A model generated the notes under the pieces. It was not told the DNA's origin, searched no databases, and saw only the letters and a list, made by a program, of their open reading frames with translations. Source: Acidimicrobiia bacterium (GTDB lineage: Bacteria; Actinomycetota; Acidimicrobiia; Acidimicrobiales; Acidimicrobilacustridaceae). From it: a DNA stretch of 14,409 nt. The stretch lies in the NCBI GenBank assembly GCA_018882825.1, contig VERC01000029.1, positions 1-14,409 on the forward strand, given 5' to 3'. The position numbers were made by a program, and so were the translations under genes. Shown here piece after piece: positions 1-6,225 of this stretch. Numbering within the stretch: the first letter of the stretch is position 1; the number at the start of each line of letters is the position of its first letter.

Positions 1-825
1 GCACATGCCGATCACACCGGGACCACCGTGGGTGCCGATGACGGCACCGATCTTCCCGGTGCGGATCGTGTCGCGTGGATGGCGCTCGGCGATCATGTCG
101 AGGAACTCGTCGTAATCGGCGGCCCCGCCATGGAGGATCGACAACTTCTCCACCACGGGCTCGGCGAACAACGTGTCGCGCAACCACTCGAGTGAGCGTC
201 GACGCGTGCGCTGCTTGCCCGCCTCTTCCACGGCCCCGTCGCCGATGTGGATGAGGGGCTTGACCGAGAGCATCGAACCGAGCAGGGCCTTCGCACTCCC
301 GATCCGTCCGCCCTTCTTGAGGTTCTCGAGGGTGTCGAGGGCGCCGTAGATCTCGGTGCGTCCGATCATCGAGTCGACCAGAGCGACGACGGCGTCGGCA
401 TCGGCGCCGTTGCGGGCGGCGGCGGCGGCCTCCAGCACCATCGTGCCGAGCCCCCCGGTGAGTGACCGACTGTCGATCACCCGGACGTCGATGTCCCCGG
501 CCACGGCGGTGGCGGCGTTGCGGGCCGACTGGACGGTGGCCGAGAGCTCACCCGAGAGGTTGATGCACACCACGGCGGTGGCACCCACGGCCGCTGCTCC
601 CCGGAAGGCCTGCTCGAATCGGCCGGGCGACGGTGCGGCGGTCTCCGGCAGCAGTCCGGTGCTGGCCATCTTCGAATAGAACTCGTCGACGCCGAGCTCC
701 TCCCGATCGATGAACTCCTCGGCTCCGAAACGTATCGACAGTGGAACGACGCCGATCCCGTTGGCCGTGGTCTCCTCGTCGGTCAGATCGCAGGAACTGT
801 CCGTCACGATGTGGACGCCGGTCAT
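1..825 (-). CDS. DegV family fatty-acid-binding protein (partial, C-terminus cut by window edge)
   Basis: The minus-strand frame is open from an ATG at 823-825 to the window edge, giving 275 residues with no stop. It begins MTGVHIVTDSSCDL, the TDSS(C/A)DL opening of DegV proteins, continues with a GVVPL segment, a PSPGRFEQAF segment and a GRIGSAKALLG segment, and ends at ...IGTHGGPGVIGMC, the conserved near-terminal GTHxGPG motif. DegV proteins are about 280 residues, so only a few residues are missing. Known family role: cytosolic binding of a single long-chain fatty acid, with some members (FakB) presenting it to the kinase FakA; no FakA-like gene is visible here, so the partner is unknown. 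An AAGGGGAG Shine-Dalgarno site lies 4 nt before the ATG, and the gene follows the DUF6049 gene by 36 bp in the same direction. Confidence 0.93.
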   Translation of the reverse strand, partial: MTGVHIVTDSSCDLTDEETTANGIGVVPLSIRFGAEEFIDREELGVDEFYSKMASTGLLPETAAPSPGRFEQAFRGAAAVGATAVVCINLSGELSATVQSARNAATAVAGDIDVRVIDSRSLTGGLGTMVLEAAAAARNGADADAVVALVDSMIGRTEIYGALDTLENLKKGGRIGSAKALLGSMLSVKPLIHIGDGAVEEAGKQRTRRRSLEWLRDTLFAEPVVEKLSILHGGAADYDEFLDMIAERHPRDTIRTGKIGAVIGTHGGPGVIGMC

Positions 826-829
826 GGTG

Positions 830-860
830 CTCCCCTTCGTCGGCGATTGCGCAGAGCGTA
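830..860 (-). promoter_or_regulatory. Possible internal promoter and RBS for the DegV gene
   Basis: On the minus strand a TACGCT hexamer (860 to 855) could act as a -10 element, about 20 nt before an AAGGGGAG Shine-Dalgarno site (837 to 830) that precedes the DegV ATG by 4 nt. The hexamer overlaps the last codons and stop region of the upstream gene. No convincing -35 was seen, so the ribosome site is well supported and the promoter is weak. Confidence 0.3.
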
Positions 861-861
861 C

Positions 862-2868
862 TCAGATGACCTCGTCGGGGTTCGCCGACGACTCGACGTC
901 GACCAGCGACCGGGCCCGACGGGTGTGGCGGAAGTGTCGGATCCACCAGACGGCGAGGAACAGTCCGGCGCCGACCGACAGGACGAGTCCCCAGCCGGAG
1001 ATGGCCGTCGATCGGACATCGACCCGGCTGCTGGTGACCGGGAGGATCCCGTCGGCCGAGGCGATCGACACCTGCATGGGGAAGGCTCCCGACGCCCGGG
1101 CGGTGACCCGTATCGACGCTCGGGTCGAACCCGGGGCGAGAACCAGATCGAGTGTCGGTCCATCGGGGAAGTCGAGCTTCGGACTGCTCAGCGTCACCCG
1201 TACATGTGCCTCGCCCGGTAACGAGTTGTCGATGCTCAGAGGAATGTCACCGCTGCGCGAGGTCAGGTTCACACTCTGGGTCGAGGGCATCGTGATCGAA
1301 CCCGACAACGACCGGATCGAACGTTCGGCGCCGGCCAGCACGGTCAGCCGGGCATCGGTGGAGAGTGAGCGGGCCGCCGAGGCCAGGATCGTCCGGTCGA
1401 TCGGCTCCACGAGACCGGGCGCATCGGGCAGGAGCGACCGGGCGCCGCGCAGGTCCCAACGGGCCTGTTCCAGTGCGGCCCCGTACGTACCGAGGGCGGG
1501 GGGATCCTCGGCGGTCCATGGACGCAGGATGGGGCCGTTGCGATCGGTGGCCGTCGACGTGGTGGCGAACAGACTGGCGAGCGTCGTCGGGGCCAGCACG
1601 GCCGCGCCGATCGATCCGCTCCCGCTCCCGTCGCTCAGGGCCAGTCCCCGCAGGAATTCGGCCAGCGCCAGCGGCGAAGTGCGTGCCGGGAGGGCGAGGG
1701 CCACACCTCGGCCCGGCTCCGGCTGCTCGAAGTGCACCATGGCCAGCGATCCCAGCGCCCGGTGGGCGGCGAGGATCGGGTCGGCGACGAAGGCGAAGGG
1801 GACGGCGGCGATGTCGTCGGCGGCCATGGCGGCGACGCGACGTCCGTCGGCGGCGGCGATGGCGAACTGCTGGGTGAGGGCCCCGCCGTCAACGGGCGAA
1901 CGGACCTGGGACGATCCGAGCACGACGGCTCGCGCGCCACGATCCAGGGTGAGATCGAGGGCCTGCGGCGACGTGGCGCCATCGATGACGGCGATGGATG
2001 TGTCGGGAGTGACGCGCAATGTCGAGGTGAGCGTCTCGATCCCGAGGCGGTACTCGTCGACCACCAGCGAACCCTGACCGCCGGCCAACAGCGATCCCGG
2101 ATCGATCGGCACCCAGGGTGTGGCCAGGACCGGGCGACCGGCCAGGGCGGTGGAGACGGCGGCGACGGATCCCTTCAATTCCGTCAGGACGAACGGTGTC
2201 GGTGCGAGGGTCAACGCGGGTGCGGCCGGATCGGCCACGGCGGCGAGCACGCCACGCGCCCGCTCGGCATCGGCGGTCGAGAGGGTCAGTTCGCCGTCGT
2301 AGGCGACGGTCGGTTCGGCCTCGACAGTGACGATCGTGCCCACCGACAGTGCGGACGTGCGATCGCCGTCGGCGGGCAGCCGAACGATCTGCGTGAACAG
2401 TCGATCGAGCGAGCGGCCGTCGGCACCCGTGACCTCGACGACCACCGGGTACACGCCGGCGTTGGAGAGCACGGCACCACCGGTCGGGGCCGGCCAGACC
2501 GGCGAGATCGGCAGGTCGATGCCGACGGCGCCGGAAGGCGCCGGGGCGGCGATCTGAGGGGTGGTCGCCACCGTGGGTCCCAGACCATCCCCGAGAAGTG
2601 CCCGATCGAGACGCGCCCGAGTGGGCACCTGCGCGTACACGGTGAGGGCGATCCGTGCCCCGGCGGGCAGCCCTCGCGTGGCCAGTTCGATCCGGAAGGT
2701 GCCGGTGGGCCCGACGAACGGCGTCTGGCGGACCATCGTCAACGACGACGTACCCGTCGACGTCTGTGCCGTGGCAGAACGCAGTCCCGACGGCAACACC
2801 ATCACGAGCGCGCTCATGGCCGCAACCATCAGGAGCACCGATCGACGACCCGCGGACACGAACGTCAT
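862..2868 (-). CDS. DUF6049 family secreted/membrane-anchored protein
   Basis: A 668-residue protein with an N-terminal signal peptide (positive MTFVSAGRRS, hydrophobic core to about residue 26, likely cut after ATAQ near residue 35) and one C-terminal transmembrane segment (about 625-643, GWGLVLSVGAGLFLAVWW) followed by a basic stop-transfer stretch (RHFRHTRRAR). Topology is thus a large extracytoplasmic part, probably beta-rich, anchored at its C-terminus. This matches DUF6049, a family of unknown function that in Mycobacterium (Rv3909) and Streptomyces sits between the CCA-enzyme locus and murJ, so a cell-envelope role is inferred. The start was chosen at 2866-2868 because it overlaps the stop of the upstream GNAT gene as ATGA and exposes a clean signal peptide; an upstream in-frame extension to 3012 would bury that signal. 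Here the next gene is DegV rather than murJ. Confidence 0.85.
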   Translation of the reverse strand: MTFVSAGRRSVLLMVAAMSALVMVLPSGLRSATAQTSTGTSSLTMVRQTPFVGPTGTFRIELATRGLPAGARIALTVYAQVPTRARLDRALLGDGLGPTVATTPQIAAPAPSGAVGIDLPISPVWPAPTGGAVLSNAGVYPVVVEVTGADGRSLDRLFTQIVRLPADGDRTSALSVGTIVTVEAEPTVAYDGELTLSTADAERARGVLAAVADPAAPALTLAPTPFVLTELKGSVAAVSTALAGRPVLATPWVPIDPGSLLAGGQGSLVVDEYRLGIETLTSTLRVTPDTSIAVIDGATSPQALDLTLDRGARAVVLGSSQVRSPVDGGALTQQFAIAAADGRRVAAMAADDIAAVPFAFVADPILAAHRALGSLAMVHFEQPEPGRGVALALPARTSPLALAEFLRGLALSDGSGSGSIGAAVLAPTTLASLFATTSTATDRNGPILRPWTAEDPPALGTYGAALEQARWDLRGARSLLPDAPGLVEPIDRTILASAARSLSTDARLTVLAGAERSIRSLSGSITMPSTQSVNLTSRSGDIPLSIDNSLPGEAHVRVTLSSPKLDFPDGPTLDLVLAPGSTRASIRVTARASGAFPMQVSIASADGILPVTSSRVDVRSTAISGWGLVLSVGAGLFLAVWWIRHFRHTRRARSLVDVESSANPDEVI

Positions 2869-3584
2869 GGCGACGCCGCAGTCAGGTCGAGTCCGAGCAC
2901 GGCCAGTCCGGTGGGCTCGTCGACGAATCCGAGCCGGTGGTAGAGGCGCAGCGCCCCGATGTTCGTCTCCTGGGTGTTGACCAGCACCGAGGTGCCGTGT
3001 CGTCGAGCGCACCAGTCGAGCGCGTCACCCACCAACGCCGTCCCGATGCCCCGGCCATGGAACTCCGGATGCACGGCCAGTCGTTGGAGGTAGCCGAGCC
3101 GGCCGGCCATGCCGGTCACGTGGTACCCCACGATCCGGTCGTCGATCTCCGCCACCGTGAACCGGGCTCGGGGCGTGGCCCGTCGGGCATCATCGAGCCC
3201 CGCCCGGTCGAAGCGCCAGAAGGAGTCGAAGGCGAGACCGTCGAGCACCAGTACGGCCCGCACGTCGGTGCGATGGGCGCGGCGCAACTGCACGCCGTCG
3301 ACCCGTGGATCCGGTCGCCCTCGCAGGTCGTGTCCGAGCAGGTGCAGTCGCTCGTGCACATGGAAGCCGTGTTCGAGGAACACCTCCTGCTCGACCCACG
3401 ACAACGCTGGAGTGAGGATCGAGTCGTACCCCTGTCCCGTGACCTCGATGACGGCCCGCGCCACGGCCATCGGGCTCGGGGTCGTCCCGGGAACGGGACT
3501 GACGAGGGCGACCGCGGGATCGCCCCGCCATGGTCCGATCCGGAGACGGTCCTGGCGTCCGGTGGCGGTGAGGGTTCGTCGCAT
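2865..3584 (-). CDS. GNAT family N-acetyltransferase
   Basis: The 239-residue protein carries a complete GNAT fold in its C-terminal half (about 97-233). Motif A is LQRLAVHPEFHGRGIGTALV (166-185), whose HGRGIG part is the R/QxxGxG/A loop that binds acetyl-CoA pyrophosphate; the ALRLYHRLGF stretch (211-220) is the usual motif B end. The first 95 residues look like a degenerate half GNAT domain, since FLEHGFHVHERLHLLGHDL (69-87) resembles the closing strands of the fold, so this may be a tandem GNAT with one active site. Substrate unknown. Its stop overlaps the DUF6049 start by four bases, implying translational coupling. In Mycobacterium the equivalent slot holds the NUDIX gene mutT4. No Shine-Dalgarno site is evident before the ATG; a TAGGCT hexamer lies 10 nt upstream. 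Confidence 0.88.
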   Translation of the reverse strand: MRRTLTATGRQDRLRIGPWRGDPAVALVSPVPGTTPSPMAVARAVIEVTGQGYDSILTPALSWVEQEVFLEHGFHVHERLHLLGHDLRGRPDPRVDGVQLRRAHRTDVRAVLVLDGLAFDSFWRFDRAGLDDARRATPRARFTVAEIDDRIVGYHVTGMAGRLGYLQRLAVHPEFHGRGIGTALVGDALDWCARRHGTSVLVNTQETNIGALRLYHRLGFVDEPTGLAVLGLDLTAASP

Positions 3585-3594
3585 GGGCGCGCTG

Positions 3595-3600
3595 AGCCTA
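3595..3600 (-). promoter_or_regulatory. Candidate -10 element for the GNAT-DUF6049 transcript
   Basis: Reading the minus strand, TAGGCT (3600 to 3595) fits the actinobacterial TANNNT -10 consensus and lies 10 nt before the GNAT ATG, predicting a very short 5' leader of a few bases or none. No clear -35 is seen. It is divergent from the cca promoter inside the 65-bp gap between the two start codons. Confidence 0.45.
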
Positions 3601-3636
3601 GGGGCGACCGCTCCGGGTCTCCCTGACGGGCACCGG

Positions 3637-3642
3637 TAGCCT
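3637..3642 (+). promoter_or_regulatory. Candidate -10 element for leaderless cca transcript
   Basis: TAGCCT followed by exactly 7 nt and then the GTG start codon at 3650. This spacing would place the transcription start at the initiation codon itself, i.e. a leaderless mRNA. There is no purine-rich Shine-Dalgarno site in front of the GTG, which supports this reading. No recognisable -35 was found. Confidence 0.5.
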
Positions 3643-3649
3643 CCCGCCG

Positions 3650-5041
3650 GTGATCCCCGACCGTCTCCGCCCCATCCTCGAGCGCACGGCCCCTCTGGCC
3701 GAGCGGTTCTCTGCGTCCGGCCGGCGGATCTACCTCGTCGGTGGGGTGGTCCGGGATCTGCTGCTGGGTTCGGAACTGGTGGAGGGCAATGACATCGACC
3801 TGACCACCGACGCGCCGCCGTCCGAGACCAAGGCCCTCGTGGCGGGCTGGGCCGATGCGGTGTGGACCCAGGGTGAACGGTTCGGCACGATCGGCTGTCG
3901 GGTCGACGGCTGGACGTTCGAGATCACCACTCACCGGGCCGAGGCCTACGACCCCGACTCGCGCAAGCCCACGGTCAGCTTCGCCGATGCGGTCGACGTC
4001 GATCTGTCGCGACGTGACTTCACGGTGAACGCGATGGCGTTGTCGTTGCCCGACCCCGAACTGTTCGATCCGTTCGGTGGCGCCGCCGACCTTGCCGCAT
4101 CGCGATTGCGCACGCCACTTTCACCCGAGGAGTCGTTCTCCGACGATCCACTGCGCATGCTGCGCGCCGCGCGCTTCATCGCCGGCTACGGACTCGAGCC
4201 CGACGAAGAACTCGTTCGGGCCGTGAAGACGATGCGCGGTCGACTCGCCATCGTGTCGGCCGAGCGCATCCGCGACGAGTTCGACAAGTTGATGGTCGTC
4301 GACGATCCGACGAAGGGACTGTGGTTCCTCGTCGACACCGGACTCATCGACGAGTTCCTTCCCGAGTTCGCGCGCATGCGACTCGAACAGGATCCGATCC
4401 ATCGCCACAAGGATGTGCTCACCCACACCATCGCCGTGGTGGCCAAGACGAGACCCGAACGTCTCGTACGACTGGCGGCGCTCTATCACGACGTCGGCAA
4501 GCCCCGTACGCGTGCCATCGGGGATGGCGGCGTGTCGTTCCATCATCACGAGGTCGTCGGTGCCCGCATGACCCGTGAGCGGATGCGTGCCCTCAAGTAC
4601 TCGGGTAACGATGTCGAGGCCGTGAGCCGTCTGGTCTTCCTCCACCTGCGGTTCCACACCTACAAGATGGGATGGACCGACTCGGCGGTGCGGCGGTACG
4701 TGCGTGACGCCGACGATCTGCTCGACGAGTTGATCGAGTTGACGCGGTGTGACTGCACGACCCGCAACGAACGCAAGGCTCGTGAACTCTCTCGACGGAT
4801 GGACGAACTCGAGGCGCGCATCGCCGATCTGCAGGCCCGGGAGGAACTGGCGGCCATCCGTCCGGATCTCGACGGGACCCAGGTGATGGAGCGTCTGGGA
4901 CTCCCGCCCGGGCGGGAGGTCGGTGCCGCGTTGGAGTTCCTGTTGGAACTGCGACTCGACGAGGGTCCGCTGGGCACCGACGAGGCGGGGCGTCGGCTCG
5001 ATGAGTGGTGGGCCTCCCGGACGGCCGGGTCGGACACCTGA
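3650..5041 (+). CDS. cca: CCA tRNA nucleotidyltransferase with HD domain
   Basis: A 463-residue class II CCA-adding enzyme, the normal length for the actinobacterial form. Visible motifs: nucleotide-binding GGVVRDLLLG (31-40), catalytic NDIDLTTD with metal-binding D48 and D50, RRDFTVNAMAL (121-131), and DDPLRMLRAARF (165-176). A C-terminal HD phosphohydrolase-type domain is marked by LAALYHDVGKP with H280-D281. Role: untemplated addition or repair of the 3' CCA end of tRNAs; the HD domain in relatives has phosphatase or phosphodiesterase activity. The start is GTG at 3650, giving MIPDRLRPIL, since the TAGCCT hexamer ends 7 nt upstream. Gene orientation, divergent from the DUF6049 cluster, is the same as Mycobacterium Rv3907c (pcnA). 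Its stop lies 1 bp from the convergent methyltransferase stop. Confidence 0.96.
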   Translation: MIPDRLRPILERTAPLAERFSASGRRIYLVGGVVRDLLLGSELVEGNDIDLTTDAPPSETKALVAGWADAVWTQGERFGTIGCRVDGWTFEITTHRAEAYDPDSRKPTVSFADAVDVDLSRRDFTVNAMALSLPDPELFDPFGGAADLAASRLRTPLSPEESFSDDPLRMLRAARFIAGYGLEPDEELVRAVKTMRGRLAIVSAERIRDEFDKLMVVDDPTKGLWFLVDTGLIDEFLPEFARMRLEQDPIHRHKDVLTHTIAVVAKTRPERLVRLAALYHDVGKPRTRAIGDGGVSFHHHEVVGARMTRERMRALKYSGNDVEAVSRLVFLHLRFHTYKMGWTDSAVRRYVRDADDLLDELIELTRCDCTTRNERKARELSRRMDELEARIADLQAREELAAIRPDLDGTQVMERLGLPPGREVGAALEFLLELRLDEGPLGTDEAGRRLDEWWASRTAGSDT

Positions 5042-5042
5042 G

Positions 5043-5735
5043 TCAGACCCCGTCCTTCTTCCCGCGCACCAGCAGGGTGCCGGGGAGGAGTGCGGTGTCA
5101 CCCATCGGTTCCAGAAGTGTGTCGATCCTGAAGTTGGCCCGGTGGAACGCGGCGAAGATCTCGGCGATCGATCGCGAGTGGATCCGGAGGTCACCGAGCG
5201 CGAGCGGCTGTTGGTCGCCGTACCGACGGATGATGCGAGGTCCGGCGAACGATTCGGGTTCGACTGCGAGCGAGATGGGGTGGGGGAACGAGGCCACCAG
5301 ACCACCCGATGTCCGTAGAACCCGGTTCACCTGACGAAGCGTTCGATCGAGATCGTCGACACGACCGAGGGTGTAGACGGAGATCGCCGTGTCGATGGTG
5401 TCAGCCCGGATGAAGGCGAGGTCGGCCAGGTCGCCCTGGTGCACTTCGATCTTCGTCTCGTGGGTCTCGGCCAATCGTCGGGCGGCATCGATGCGCTCGA
5501 CGTCCCCGTCGACGGCGATCACGCGTGCGCCGGCGCGGGCCAGGGCCACGGCGTTGTGTCCGAGCCCGACGCCGAGCAGCAGCACTCGTTTCCCCGACGG
5601 AGTGCCGAGGAGCCGCAGCACGTCGTCACCGGGAACCCCGGGGCCCCATGTCACGGTGTCGAGCGGGAGTTCGGCGCGTCCGGGAAACGCCGCGTGTGCG
5701 GACACGCCGGAGTTGAGTGGGCCGACATCGGTCAC
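5043..5735 (-). CDS. Class I SAM-dependent methyltransferase
   Basis: From a GTG at 5733-5735 the protein is 230 residues. It has the opening HAAFPGRAELPL..TVTWGPGVP followed by GKRVLLLGVGLGHNAVALARAGARVIAVDGD (49-78), a Rossmann motif I plus the acidic end of strand 2 (D76), then DTAISVYTLGRVDDL (115-129) and the motif III region RVLRTSGGLVASF (138-150). The glycines of GxGxG are present but the acidic residue usual two positions before the first glycine is leucine. Substrate unknown. Start choice is uncertain: in-frame alternatives are GTG at 5777 and ATG at 5852; the latter would run into the divergent DUF5318 gene and is disfavoured. A GGGAG stretch about 10 nt upstream supports 5735. Convergent with cca, 1 bp between stops. 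Confidence 0.8.
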   Translation of the reverse strand: MTDVGPLNSGVSAHAAFPGRAELPLDTVTWGPGVPGDDVLRLLGTPSGKRVLLLGVGLGHNAVALARAGARVIAVDGDVERIDAARRLAETHETKIEVHQGDLADLAFIRADTIDTAISVYTLGRVDDLDRTLRQVNRVLRTSGGLVASFPHPISLAVEPESFAGPRIIRRYGDQQPLALGDLRIHSRSIAEIFAAFHRANFRIDTLLEPMGDTALLPGTLLVRGKKDGV

Positions 5736-5795
5736 CGCGAGAGTCTCCCGCGTCGAACGTTGCAGGGGGTGGACCACTTCGCAGAGCCGCGTCGC

Positions 5796-5801
5796 TAGCC
5801 T
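5796..5801 (+). promoter_or_regulatory. Candidate -10 element for leaderless DUF5318 transcript
   Basis: TAGCCT followed by 7 nt and ATG at 5809, the same hexamer and spacing as in front of cca. There is no Shine-Dalgarno sequence between hexamer and ATG. The transcript probably continues into the penicillin-binding protein gene, which starts 9 bp after the DUF5318 stop. Confidence 0.5.
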
Positions 5802-5808
5802 CGCCCCG

Positions 5809-6216
5809 ATGGACGACACGGCCCGTCCCTTCCGCGGTGCTCCGAGTGGCACTGCCGGCGAGATCGACTACCGGTTGGCGCGCCGTCATCTCGTCGCCGA
5901 GTACGAACGAGGCCGTCTGGCCCGCAGCGAAGTGTGTGATGCGCACCCCGAACTCGTGCGTGCTGCCCGCGAGGTCGGGACCCCCACCTCCGAGCGGTGT
6001 CCGATCTGCACCGAGCACGATCTCGTGCTCGTCTCCTACGTGTTCGGTCCGAAGTTGCCGGCCTTCGGACGTTGTGTCACCACCGCCAAGGAACTGCGGG
6101 CCTTCACCCGGCAGAAGACGGGTTCCTACGTCTGTTACGTGGTCGAGGTGTGCCCCGCGTGCCATTGGAACCATCTGGCCCGTACCTTCTCCCTGAATCC
6201 GGCCCGCTCGGCCTGA
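5809..6216 (+). CDS. DUF5318 family zinc-ribbon-like protein
   Basis: 135 residues. An N-terminal helical part (EIDYRLARRHLVAEYERGRL, 19-37) is followed by two Cys pairs, CPIC (C64, C67) and CPAC (C115, C118) with nearby H119 and H122, which would form a zinc ribbon; C89 may also contribute. The sequence resembles DUF5318, represented by Mycobacterium Rv0049, which also lies directly upstream of the bifunctional penicillin-binding protein gene ponA1. Function is unknown; the conserved neighbour hints at an envelope-growth or regulatory link, which is inference. The start at 5809 is set by the upstream TAGCCT-N7-ATG leaderless pattern; a longer open frame extends upstream to 5389 but overlaps the methyltransferase gene in antisense. 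Confidence 0.85.
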   Translation: MDDTARPFRGAPSGTAGEIDYRLARRHLVAEYERGRLARSEVCDAHPELVRAAREVGTPTSERCPICTEHDLVLVSYVFGPKLPAFGRCVTTAKELRAFTRQKTGSYVCYVVEVCPACHWNHLARTFSLNPARSA

Positions 6217-6225
6217 AACCCCCAC

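Noticed and set aside
710..2077. Long plus-strand open frame (455 codons), and another at 1732-2943, opposite the DUF6049 gene
   Set aside because: Both are Arg/Ser/Gly-rich antisense shadows of the DUF6049 gene, which has a signal peptide and TM segment; high GC keeps antisense frames open.
5736..5852. Methyltransferase start at ATG 5852 or GTG 5777
   Set aside because: 5852 would overlap the divergent DUF5318 coding region by 44 bp; 5777 is possible but adds residues not typical of the family, while 5735 has a GGGAG site upstream.
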